A stretch of DNA of 5,621 bases from an uncultured Clostridia bacterium. GTDB taxonomy: Bacteria; Bacillota; Clostridia; Oscillospirales; Acutalibacteraceae. A program made the translations under genes and the position numbers. Location: assembly GCA_945875045.1 (NCBI GenBank), contig CAMCIX010000121.1, positions 1-5,621 of the forward strand, read 5' to 3'. The notes under the pieces were generated by a model that was not told the origin of the DNA, did not search any database, and worked only from the letters and a program-made list of their open reading frames with translations. This document shows positions 1 through 5,564 of this stretch, one piece after another. The stretch's first letter is position 1, and every line of letters starts with the position of its first letter.

Positions 1-44
1 CACACTGCATATCGTCGGCAGCGTCAGATGTGTATAAGAGACAG
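1..44 (+). other. Untrimmed Illumina Nextera (Tn5) adapter with i5 index
   Basis: This is synthetic library sequence, not genome. Bases 1-3 (CAC) match the end of the P5 index primer. Bases 4-11 read ACTGCATA, which I recognise as the Nextera i5 index 506. Bases 12-25 read TCGTCGGCAGCGTC, the Nextera read-1 overhang. Bases 26-44 read AGATGTGTATAAGAGACAG, the 19-base Tn5 mosaic end. All parts are contiguous, in the correct order and exact as I recall them. The orientation is that of a library fragment whose insert begins at base 45, so a contig end was built from reads that ran through a short insert into the adapter. Genomic annotation should begin at base 45. Confidence 0.98.
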
Positions 45-277
45 TAGTAATACTGATCAAGCATATCGCTGTCAGCGTGCCAAAAATCATTGTCAAAACA
101 ACCGGCGTAGGTTGCCGATTCGATAAGCTCGTCGGCAATCTGATCCATCTCAACACGGAGAGTAATAAAGCTGAAAATGTTAATGGCGATAACGAGAATC
201 ATCACGAAAACGACCACGCCGACGCACATATCCACATAGCCTTCGCCCTTTTTAGAGAGTAATAACTTCTTCATCAT
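45..277 (-). CDS. DUF4320/TadE-like single-span membrane protein, 3' end missing
   Basis: A partial gene with 77 complete codons before the adapter junction at base 45. The product starts MMKKLLLSKKGEGYVDMC, with a basic N-terminus, a GEGYVD motif (residues 11-16), one hydrophobic helix (about 18-38) and a polar, acidic region after it. This is the layout of the DUF4320 and TadE-like small proteins found in Firmicutes tad clusters, which are thought to be minor pilins or pseudopilins exposed outside the membrane. Gly11 with Asp16 at +5 resembles a type IV prepilin cleavage site, except that Asp replaces the usual Glu. The start is set by AAGGAGGGG at 282-290; the second ATG (272-274) is almost as good. 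It begins 11 nt after the tadC stop, so it is in the same operon. The frame stays open through the adapter, so residues after about 77 in any automated call are false. The family name is from recognition, not a search. Confidence 0.8.
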
Positions 278-281
278 ACAA

Positions 282-290
282 CCCCTCCTT
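282..290 (-). promoter_or_regulatory. Ribosome binding site of the DUF4320-like gene
   Basis: AAGGAGGGG on the minus strand overlaps the tadC stop codon (TAAGGAGG). Its GGAGG core lies 6 nt before the first ATG (275-277) and 9 nt before the second (272-274). Both spacings work, so the choice between adjacent Met codons is not resolved. The overlap with the stop suggests reinitiation by ribosomes finishing tadC. Confidence 0.85.
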
Positions 291-1158
291 ATCCGAACAG
301 GACGCCGATAGAGTCCATGATTTGAGATAAAATTACTACCACATAAACGAGCATAAAGCAGATAAGCAAACACATGGAAAGGCGTTTTACTTTTCTCGGC
401 ACCTTCTGTGCCTGAAGTCTTAGCTGCTGACGCTGAATATCGTTGAATTTAAGGGACAGCGACGCCCAATACATTTCGGTATCGTCTCCACGGAGAATAC
501 CGATAAGCCCGCGACACACATCGCTCATCATGGCAGAGCCGACTCTTGCTTCAAGCCTTGTAATCGCCGCCTCATAGTTGCCCGACTTCATATCCGCCAC
601 CGTAATATCCAGTTCGTGCTTCATTTCACGACCGGCGTTCTTTGCATAGCTTTCAAGCATATACAGCACATCGCGGCTGTGCTTTAAGGTCTTATCTATC
701 GTAAACACCAGTCTCGGCAGTTCACTTTCGATTTTCTCACGCTTATTCCGTATCCGTACCGAAACGCTTTTTAGTTCTTTGCGGTAAAGAAATACCGCAA
801 GGAACAGAACTACGGGAGAGAGAATGGGAAATATGAACGCCATGGGAATGGCAAATATACCGATAAGCAGCGCTTTAACAATGGCATTTGCTTTGAACTT
901 TTCGGGGGTAATGTCCATCTGCGCCGTTTTGAGATCGGCTTCAAGCTGAGCCTTTTTGAACTCGTTGAGCTTCATGTGCTTTGCGAGAAAATCCGCAAGG
1001 TTTCCGAGCCATACATTCAGCGTTGAAGTCTTGACCTTCTGCTTTTTTGAAAGGCTCTCCACTGCTTTGGAGGTTTTAAGGTACGGAATACGGTACACAT
1101 CTGCAAGTACAAAGTATAGTCCGACGCCGCAAAGCGCTCCTATAATCGCCTGTAACAT
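289..1158 (-). CDS. tadC: TadC-like pilus assembly inner-membrane platform protein (T2SSF family)
   Basis: A 289-residue polytopic membrane protein, the second of two tandem T2SSF-type proteins after the motor ATPase, which is the usual tadA-tadB-tadC order. Visible parts are an N-terminal membrane helix (about 2-20), a charged cytoplasmic stretch (30-90), a long hydrophobic segment (about 93-125, probably two helices), a helical cytoplasmic domain rich in charged residues (130-260, with ESELPRLVFTIDKTLKHSRD near 144-163) and a C-terminal membrane helix (about 262-281). TadB and TadC are thought to form the platform on which TadA acts. The start is ATG at 1158, preceded by AAGGAGG at a 9-nt spacing. 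The frame is open upstream to 1296, but that extension lies inside tadB and has no hydrophobic start. The TadB/TadC labels rest mainly on gene order; the T2SSF assignment is firmer. Confidence 0.85.
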   Translation of the reverse strand: MLQAIIGALCGVGLYFVLADVYRIPYLKTSKAVESLSKKQKVKTSTLNVWLGNLADFLAKHMKLNEFKKAQLEADLKTAQMDITPEKFKANAIVKALLIGIFAIPMAFIFPILSPVVLFLAVFLYRKELKSVSVRIRNKREKIESELPRLVFTIDKTLKHSRDVLYMLESYAKNAGREMKHELDITVADMKSGNYEAAITRLEARVGSAMMSDVCRGLIGILRGDDTEMYWASLSLKFNDIQRQQLRLQAQKVPRKVKRLSMCLLICFMLVYVVVILSQIMDSIGVLFG

Positions 1159-1167
1159 ACTTTTAAA

Positions 1168-1174
1168 CCTCCTT
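1168..1174 (-). promoter_or_regulatory. Ribosome binding site of tadC
   Basis: AAGGAGG on the minus strand, 9 nt upstream of the ATG at 1156-1158. It shares bases with the tadB stop codon (TAAGGAGG). It decides the tadC start over the longer open frame that runs back to 1296. Confidence 0.88.
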
Positions 1175-2096
1175 ATCTCTTGTATTCGACAGGCTTTGTA
1201 TACCTCATCATAAACAATGCCGTAATCAGAATTACCATACCGCAAACGCCGCAAACAAGTTTGCCGGGCGTGGTAAAGAGCAGCGTGTGGAACCAATCCT
1301 TATTGAGCAGATACAAAAGCGGGACATTACCGACCACAAGCGCCACCATAAACCAATATTCATTACGGGCTGAGGAAAGCATTGTTTTCAGCTCACTGTT
1401 TACGATACGAACATCGGTTAGCTTTGCCACAATGGGCAAAAGCGTGTCTTTCAAGGTTCGGTCATCCTGACACTGAATAAGCGTATCGCACCATTCCCAA
1501 AATATTTCATTGTCCACCATACTTTTAAGTTTGTAAAGTGCGCGTTTGATATTGGAGGAAATGGCGGTGGCTTCGCCCTCAAAGGATTTGAACACATCAC
1601 GAAGGGGCGGTTTGATATACTTGATGTTTTCTCTGACCGCCGCCACAATATCGTCCGAGCGCACATACGAGGTCGTGATGATAGACAGTGCGGTTTCAAG
1701 TTCTTCCTTTGTGTTCTTTTCGTAATAGGAAAGGGTGCTTGTCGTATAGAAAAACGGTATCAGGGCAAATGCTACTGACAACGCCGGCATAAGGAAGATG
1801 TTATCTATGAGCACCGACACGATAATTCCCGCCGCAAAGAGAACAAGCGATGCACAGCAGACAATAGTAAACTGCTTTGATTTGCCCGTAACGACAAGGG
1901 CGGTTTTCATCTTCACAAGAGTACGGTACAGTTGGTGCTTTTTCTTGTTTCCCCGAAGATTACGGGATTTGTCCCGCATGGTATCGTTCGGGGTGATAAG
2001 CTTCATTAAATCGTCGGTTACTCTTTCGGGGGTTAGCCCGAAAAGACACACGATTGAAATAATTATGAGAACTGAGCTTATGACCGGAAAAATCAT
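1173..2096 (-). CDS. tadB: TadB-like pilus assembly inner-membrane platform protein (T2SSF family)
   Basis: A 307-residue membrane protein immediately after the motor ATPase. An N-terminal membrane helix (about 2-20) is followed by a basic cytoplasmic stretch (40-75, including NLRGNKKKHQLYR). A paired hydrophobic region (about 76-118) and a cytoplasmic helical domain (about 125-245) come next, the latter with KEELETALSIITTSYVRSDD near 130-149, typical of the T2SSF fold in TadB. Two closing helices lie at about 248-264 and 279-297, with a basic tail ending EYKR. The family forms the inner-membrane platform of Flp/Tad machines and works with TadC and the TadA ATPase. The ATG at 2096 overlaps the tadA stop in ATGA (4 nt), a layout typical of translational coupling; no separate strong ribosome binding site is evident. 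Length fits the family. Assignment is from architecture and position. Confidence 0.87.
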   Translation of the reverse strand: MIFPVISSVLIIISIVCLFGLTPERVTDDLMKLITPNDTMRDKSRNLRGNKKKHQLYRTLVKMKTALVVTGKSKQFTIVCCASLVLFAAGIIVSVLIDNIFLMPALSVAFALIPFFYTTSTLSYYEKNTKEELETALSIITTSYVRSDDIVAAVRENIKYIKPPLRDVFKSFEGEATAISSNIKRALYKLKSMVDNEIFWEWCDTLIQCQDDRTLKDTLLPIVAKLTDVRIVNSELKTMLSSARNEYWFMVALVVGNVPLLYLLNKDWFHTLLFTTPGKLVCGVCGMVILITALFMMRYTKPVEYKR

Positions 2097-3406
2097 TTGA
2101 AATCACCGTCCTTTACTAAAAACTGCTCTAAGGTTTTCTGCGGCACGCCGAACTGCATGAGTTTTGCCTTTAGGTGGTCGCTCATAATCTCCGGCTGTTC
2201 AAAGTAACCGTCGATTTTGTATTTACCTCGCTTCAGCTCGTTTTTTGTGATGCGAAAGCGGAAAAGCGTGTGATACTCCCGTTCTCCGGAGGGTGTAATA
2301 ACGCACTCGGAAATATCCATGATTTTACGGGAATTATCTTCAAGTTTATGAGCGTACACAACAAGCGGAAATGCCTGTCCCGCCTGCATAAGTGAGGTTG
2401 CAAAGTTTATCGGAAAGCGTTTCTGACAAAGCAGAGCCAAACGCATATGAGCCGCGTCTGCCGCCGACGCATGAATAGTCGATACTACCGTGTGTCCGGT
2501 AAGACTTGCCTCCACCGCCGAATAAGCTTCGGTGTCTCTCATTTCTCCGACTACAACAATGTCGGGATTGAATCGAAGGGATGCAACCACCAAGTCCTCT
2601 TGGGTGATGTCATACGCCGGGTTATCCGACGGACGGGAAAGGGTATGAACCACATTGTTGATAACTTCGCCGTCTTTCACCTTTACAAGCGACAACTCGC
2701 GGGAGCCTGACTCAATGGTAAAGATACGCTTGTTATCCGGAATGGAAGTGAGCAGTGCGTTAAGCAGTGTAGTTTTACCGGAAGATGTTGCACCGGCTAC
2801 CACAAAGGAAATACCGTAACGAAGGCACATACATAAAAAGTCGATCATTTTCTGCGTAGCATTACCGCCTTTAACAAGCGCCTTCATATCCACTCTTGAC
2901 GGGTGAAGAAGTCGGATAGACACGCTGATTCCTCTGTCATCGTCTACAAGCGGTTCTTTCAGTGCCGTAATACGGGTGTTGCCCGGCAGATGTCCCTGTG
3001 ACATTGGCGTTGCGTTATCTATAATCATTCCGCTGTGATGAAGCAGTCTTTTTACCACATCAACGGCGTGTTGTGGATTGTAGAAATGCTCCTTGGCTTT
3101 TTCGATATGACCGTCTGTGTAGGTTACGGCGATGTCATCCCAACCGTTGATATTGATTTCCTCAATTTCATCACGACCAAGATACTTTGTAAGCACCGAA
3201 TACTCTGCCATTTCGGAATAGAGCTTATCCGAGAGTTCACGGAAGGTCATGCCTTCCACTTCAAAGCCGCTGTCGTGCAAATACTTCTCAATATATGAGC
3301 GAAGCTGAACCACCTTACTTCGGTCGGACAGCGCCGCCGCATAATTCTCGGAAATATACTCTTGTGATTTATGAAGTAATGATACGAAATCTATTTTCTG
3401 TGCCAT
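2093..3406 (-). CDS. tadA: TadA/CpaF-type secretion and pilus motor ATPase
   Basis: A 437-residue hexameric-type ATPase of the GspE/VirB11 (T2SSE) superfamily, closest in layout to CpaF/TadA. It powers pilin assembly from the cytoplasmic face of the membrane. An N-terminal helical domain (about 1-75) leads into the N-terminal ATPase subdomain (75-175, with EEININGWDDI and PGNTRITALKEPL). Walker A is GATSSGKTT (205-213, Lys211). The Asp-box position reads IESGSREL (231-238), with Ser where the family usually has Asp after Glu232. Walker B is DIVVVGEMRD (282-291, Glu288), and the His box is GHTVVSTIHA (304-313). A C-terminal extension (about 350-437) includes a KYKIDGYFEQPE segment. It starts in TAATG, sharing one base with the stop of the upstream ATPase gene; AGGCGG just upstream may serve as its ribosome binding site. 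It ends in an ATGA overlap with tadB. All core motifs are intact, so it is probably active. Confidence 0.96.
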   Translation of the reverse strand: MAQKIDFVSLLHKSQEYISENYAAALSDRSKVVQLRSYIEKYLHDSGFEVEGMTFRELSDKLYSEMAEYSVLTKYLGRDEIEEININGWDDIAVTYTDGHIEKAKEHFYNPQHAVDVVKRLLHHSGMIIDNATPMSQGHLPGNTRITALKEPLVDDDRGISVSIRLLHPSRVDMKALVKGGNATQKMIDFLCMCLRYGISFVVAGATSSGKTTLLNALLTSIPDNKRIFTIESGSRELSLVKVKDGEVINNVVHTLSRPSDNPAYDITQEDLVVASLRFNPDIVVVGEMRDTEAYSAVEASLTGHTVVSTIHASAADAAHMRLALLCQKRFPINFATSLMQAGQAFPLVVYAHKLEDNSRKIMDISECVITPSGEREYHTLFRFRITKNELKRGKYKIDGYFEQPEIMSDHLKAKLMQFGVPQKTLEQFLVKDGDFK

Positions 3407-4128
3407 TAAATCACCGCCTTTGCAATTTGTGCCGCCACACTCCTGTACTTTGCATCGGGAAGTCGTTCGGAGAGCGTTCCCGTGATGGTCTGATGTTTTA
3501 GTGCCTTTGAAAACGGCAGTGTAAAATCCACTCCCTTGAAGTGGTTAGCCACCTCAGAGGTAGGTAAGAACAAATCCTTGTCCTCAATATTCATAACCTT
3601 AATGCGGTTTTCGGCTCTAAGTTCAAACATTCCTGCGTTCGAAGAATAGTACGCCATACACTTAAGGTCGGGGTTTATAAGCTGAATAACTCTATCCGAA
3701 TGGCTCTTTGCCATAGAGGATATAATCTCATCGGCATTTCCGGCACAATCAATTATTACATAATCCGCAAGCTCTCGCAGGAGTGAAAACAGATTTAATA
3801 TCTTATCCTCGGTAGGTCGAGGATAGGAATATACGTTTTCTCCGGCTTTATATCCCAAAAAGCCGAAGTTTTCCATTGTTTTCACATGGTTTATCTGTCG
3901 TAAAATATCTTCACGGTAAATATCCGTGCGGTCCAGTGCAACGCCAACGGAATACAGTTCTTCTTCCTTACAATTCGGAAATATAAATGCAAGACAGGGC
4001 ACATTCAAATCGGGAGAAAGGAATATAACCGAGCCGTTCTTTGAGTAATAGATTTCTTCTGCGACTTTCAGCGCAACAGTGGTTTTTCCGCTCCCGGGAG
4101 CACCGCAAACGGCAATTATTTTACCCAT
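3406..4128 (-). CDS. tadZ: TadZ/CpaE-like P-loop ATPase (short form)
   Basis: A 240-residue P-loop NTPase placed between the CpaB-like gene and tadA, the position of tadZ/cpaE in many tad loci. TadZ proteins are ParA/MinD relatives thought to localise the pilus machine at the cell pole or membrane. It begins MGKIIAVCGAPGSGKTT. The P-loop is at 9-17 with Lys15, but residue 10 is Ala where ParA/MinD proteins carry the signature Lys of the deviant Walker A. SPD (38-40) fits a switch I Asp and VIIDCAG (124-130, Asp127) a Walker B/switch II. The N-terminal receiver-like domain of longer CpaE/TadZ proteins is missing. The start is fixed by GGGAGGTGG 8 nt upstream; the open frame extends to 4311 but that part lies inside cpaB and starts mid-sequence. 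It overlaps cpaB by 8 nt and tadA by 1. A different SIMIBI-type accessory ATPase is possible. Confidence 0.8.
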   Translation of the reverse strand: MGKIIAVCGAPGSGKTTVALKVAEEIYYSKNGSVIFLSPDLNVPCLAFIFPNCKEEELYSVGVALDRTDIYREDILRQINHVKTMENFGFLGYKAGENVYSYPRPTEDKILNLFSLLRELADYVIIDCAGNADEIISSMAKSHSDRVIQLINPDLKCMAYYSSNAGMFELRAENRIKVMNIEDKDLFLPTSEVANHFKGVDFTLPFSKALKHQTITGTLSERLPDAKYRSVAAQIAKAVI

Positions 4129-4843
4129 TGTCGCCACCTCCCGCAAAGAACTCGTCTTGGCTTTGAATGAACTTATTTGCCGTATCTGTATCGCCGCGGT
4201 AAACAAGTGCCGCTTGGAGCGTAGTGTCCGTTTCATACTTTGCAAGGAGCTTTGCCTGTTCGGTATTACAAAGCACGGTAATAGTGCTTGGAATCTCAAA
4301 ACTGCCGTCATCGTTCTTCACGATAGAGTCTTGGTCAATACCACCCGCAGTTGTGGTGGTAATAACCTTCATATATTTAAGTTCACCGGGAATAGTGGAA
4401 GTACCGGAATTCTTATCTACAACAATAAGAGAGATAATATCCCCGTTCTGAAGCTTACCCGAAAGTCCTGCCGCAAAGGTATCTATGGTTACGCTGACCG
4501 CAACCTTACTGCCGTTAAGCGACGCGAAAACATCATCTGCACTGTTGGCGTCCTTCGTAAGCTTTGCCTTCGTGAGAATATCTCCGGCGAAAAGGGTAGA
4601 AGAAGCATACTTTCCGACAACATCAGCGGTGTTTACATACACGCCCTGCGGCATGGTATCTGTCTTGACCTTGACGGTTTCAATCTGTTCCTCTGTAATC
4701 TTCGTACCTCTGCCGACTTCCTGTTTGAGCCGAACGACCGTAGTTGTATCGCTTGTCAGACGGTTTACAAGGGGTGCGACAGCAAAGGTCATGGCAACCG
4801 CAAGAATCATGCAGACAATACCGATAATTGTTCTGTTCTTCAT
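4121..4843 (-). CDS. cpaB: SAF-domain CpaB/RcpC-like pilus assembly protein
   Basis: A 240-residue membrane-anchored protein beginning MKNRTIIGIVCMILAVAM, with a membrane anchor or uncleaved signal at about 5-24. The SAF domain follows at about 35-95 (EVGRGTKITEEQIETVKV, then VVGKYASSTLFAGDILTKAKL, the usual 'becomes accessible, opens the gate' pattern). An RcpC/CpaB-type domain spans about 112-217, starting VAVSVTIDTFAAGLSGKLQNGD and including TITVLCNTEQAKLLAKYE. The tail is Gly-rich (AGGGDNG). In diderms CpaB/RcpC is tied to the secretin; in a presumed monoderm it would act outside the membrane, perhaps on the cell wall passage of the fibre (inference). The start is ATG 4843 with AGGAGG at a 6-nt spacing. 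The frame is open to 4894, but those 17 residues lack a hydrophobic signal and overlap the peptidase gene. It overlaps the TadZ-like gene by 8 nt. Confidence 0.9.
   Translation of the reverse strand: MKNRTIIGIVCMILAVAMTFAVAPLVNRLTSDTTTVVRLKQEVGRGTKITEEQIETVKVKTDTMPQGVYVNTADVVGKYASSTLFAGDILTKAKLTKDANSADDVFASLNGSKVAVSVTIDTFAAGLSGKLQNGDIISLIVVDKNSGTSTIPGELKYMKVITTTTAGGIDQDSIVKNDDGSFEIPSTITVLCNTEQAKLLAKYETDTTLQAALVYRGDTDTANKFIQSQDEFFAGGGDNG
4134..4142 (-). promoter_or_regulatory. Ribosome binding site of the TadZ-like gene
   Basis: GGGAGGTGG on the minus strand; its GGAGG core (4137-4141) is 8 nt before the ATG at 4126-4128. It lies inside the last codons of the CpaB-like gene and encodes part of that protein's Gly-rich end. 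It selects this start over any in the longer frame reaching 4311. Confidence 0.85.
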
Positions 4844-4849
4844 ATTGAA

Positions 4850-4855
4850 CCTCCT
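4850..4855 (-). promoter_or_regulatory. Ribosome binding site of the CpaB-like gene
   Basis: AGGAGG on the minus strand, 6 nt before the ATG at 4841-4843 and within the 16-nt gap after the peptidase stop (TAG, 4860-4862). It decides the start over the longer open frame from 4894. Confidence 0.9.
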
Positions 4856-4859
4856 GTTT

Positions 4860-5498
4860 CTACATAAAATATGCCGCCATAAACCCGACGGCAAGGTATG
4901 GGATTAAGGGAAATCCCTCTGTTTTCTTTTTTCTGTTTTTAATGATGTTTACGATAATTGCGGCGATAAGTCCGAGCATCAGTCCGGCAAAGCCCTGTAC
5001 GGTTCCGAGCATAAAAGCACAGGCGGCGGAAAGCTTAATATCCGCACCGCCGATTTGACTTTTGGTTATTACTGTTGTCATGAGCATAATACCGCCTACA
5101 AGCAGAGACGACAAAATCATATTCGGCAAAGCCGCCATATCCGTTCCGATAAAAGCTGCAATCACGATCATTAAATGAACATAGTCCTCGCACTCTCTTA
5201 CCCGTATATCCTCATAAGAGGAGAATAGGAGGAGTAGGCAGAAAATAATACCCTTGAACGTGGTTGCAGCACATCCAAAAAAACAGAACAGTATAAGGGT
5301 TACAAATGCCGTAATACCGGCAAAGAAAAGCGTCGCTTTTTTCCTGTTGCCTTTATATGCTTCGGCAGCATACCTGCTGAGAACAACGGCAATCAGCACA
5401 GCCGCAATCACCAGCACAAAGCCGCTTATGAGGACAAACGGGTTTTCCGTAAGCTTCGGTATATCATACGGCATAATAGGTCGAATCATCAAATGCAT
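4860..5498 (-). CDS. tadV: Type IV prepilin peptidase, A24 family, TadV/CpaA type
   Basis: A 212-residue polytopic membrane aspartyl protease that removes the leader of Flp-type prepilins and pseudopilins at the cytoplasmic face of the membrane. It lacks the N-terminal zinc/methyltransferase domain of PilD and fits the small CpaA/TadV class. Hydrophobic segments lie at about 22-40, 57-75, 82-93, 107-122, 128-143, 157-185 and 199-212. The first catalytic Asp is Asp97 in SSYEDIR. The second is Asp153 in IGGADIKLSAA; the family GxGD motif reads GGAD here, with Ala for the second conserved Gly. A closing FPLIPYLAVG (196-205) matches the C-terminal PF-P-LA-G signature. The start ATG 5498 follows AAAGGGG (5507-5513) by 8 nt; Met4 is a weaker alternative. 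It sits between the partial small upstream gene and cpaB. Both catalytic Asp residues are present, so it is probably active. Confidence 0.93.
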   Translation of the reverse strand: MHLMIRPIMPYDIPKLTENPFVLISGFVLVIAAVLIAVVLSRYAAEAYKGNRKKATLFFAGITAFVTLILFCFFGCAATTFKGIIFCLLLLFSSYEDIRVRECEDYVHLMIVIAAFIGTDMAALPNMILSSLLVGGIMLMTTVITKSQIGGADIKLSAACAFMLGTVQGFAGLMLGLIAAIIVNIIKNRKKKTEGFPLIPYLAVGFMAAYFM

Positions 5499-5525
5499 TC
5501 AATGCGCCCCTTTCATAGTAAAATA

Positions 5526-5555
5526 GGCGGCGGGGTGCCGCCTCCTGCACCCCGC
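5526..5555 (-). terminator. Two overlapping GC-rich inverted repeats, possible attenuator
   Basis: On the minus strand, a 9-bp perfect stem (GCGGGGTGC, 5555-5547, with GCACCCCGC, 5538-5530) encloses an 8-base loop, AGGAGGCG. A second perfect 6-bp stem (GGCGGC, 5542-5537, with GCCGCC, 5531-5526) has a 5-base loop and is followed directly by TATTTTA. The two share bases, so they cannot form together. They lie 9 nt after the stop of the upstream small gene and before the peptidase. The T run is only four bases, so this is more likely a partial terminator or an mRNA processing/stability hairpin that lets the upstream gene be expressed more than the rest. The alternative-structure idea is inference. 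Confidence 0.6.
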
Positions 5556-5564
5556 TGTCGTTGT

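Noticed and set aside
1..44. A real Tn5/IS50 transposon end
   Set aside because: The mosaic end is attached to the synthetic overhang, an i5 index and the P5 primer end, which no natural Tn5 carries.
77..262. Plus-strand open frame of 61 codons
   Set aside because: It lies antisense to the DUF4320-like gene, has no ribosome binding site and encodes a low-complexity Asn/His-rich product unlike a real protein.
1159..1296. Longer N-terminus for TadC (46 extra residues)
   Set aside because: It lies inside tadB, would put a charged stretch before the N-terminal membrane helix, and AAGGAGG precisely precedes ATG 1158.
1798..2100. Plus-strand open frame of 100 codons
   Set aside because: Antisense shadow of tadB with no ribosome binding site or recognisable motif.
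4129..4311. Longer N-terminus for the TadZ-like ATPase (61 extra residues)
   Set aside because: The extension overlaps cpaB in another frame, has no family resemblance and is bypassed by the strong ribosome binding site 8 nt before ATG 4128.
4079..4867. Plus-strand open frame of 262 codons across the CpaB-like gene
   Set aside because: It is antisense to clearly recognisable cpaB and TadZ-like coding sequence; its product has no domain, and its length reflects the few stops opposite this codon usage.
5499..5516. Five-codon open frame (MKGAH) abutting the peptidase start
   Set aside because: Its own start has no ribosome binding site, and its codons are the ribosome binding site of the peptidase gene; most likely chance.
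5499..5564. Internal promoter for the peptidase and downstream genes
   Set aside because: TATTTT is a weak -10 candidate and no -35 element lies at a proper distance, since that region is the GC-rich hairpin.
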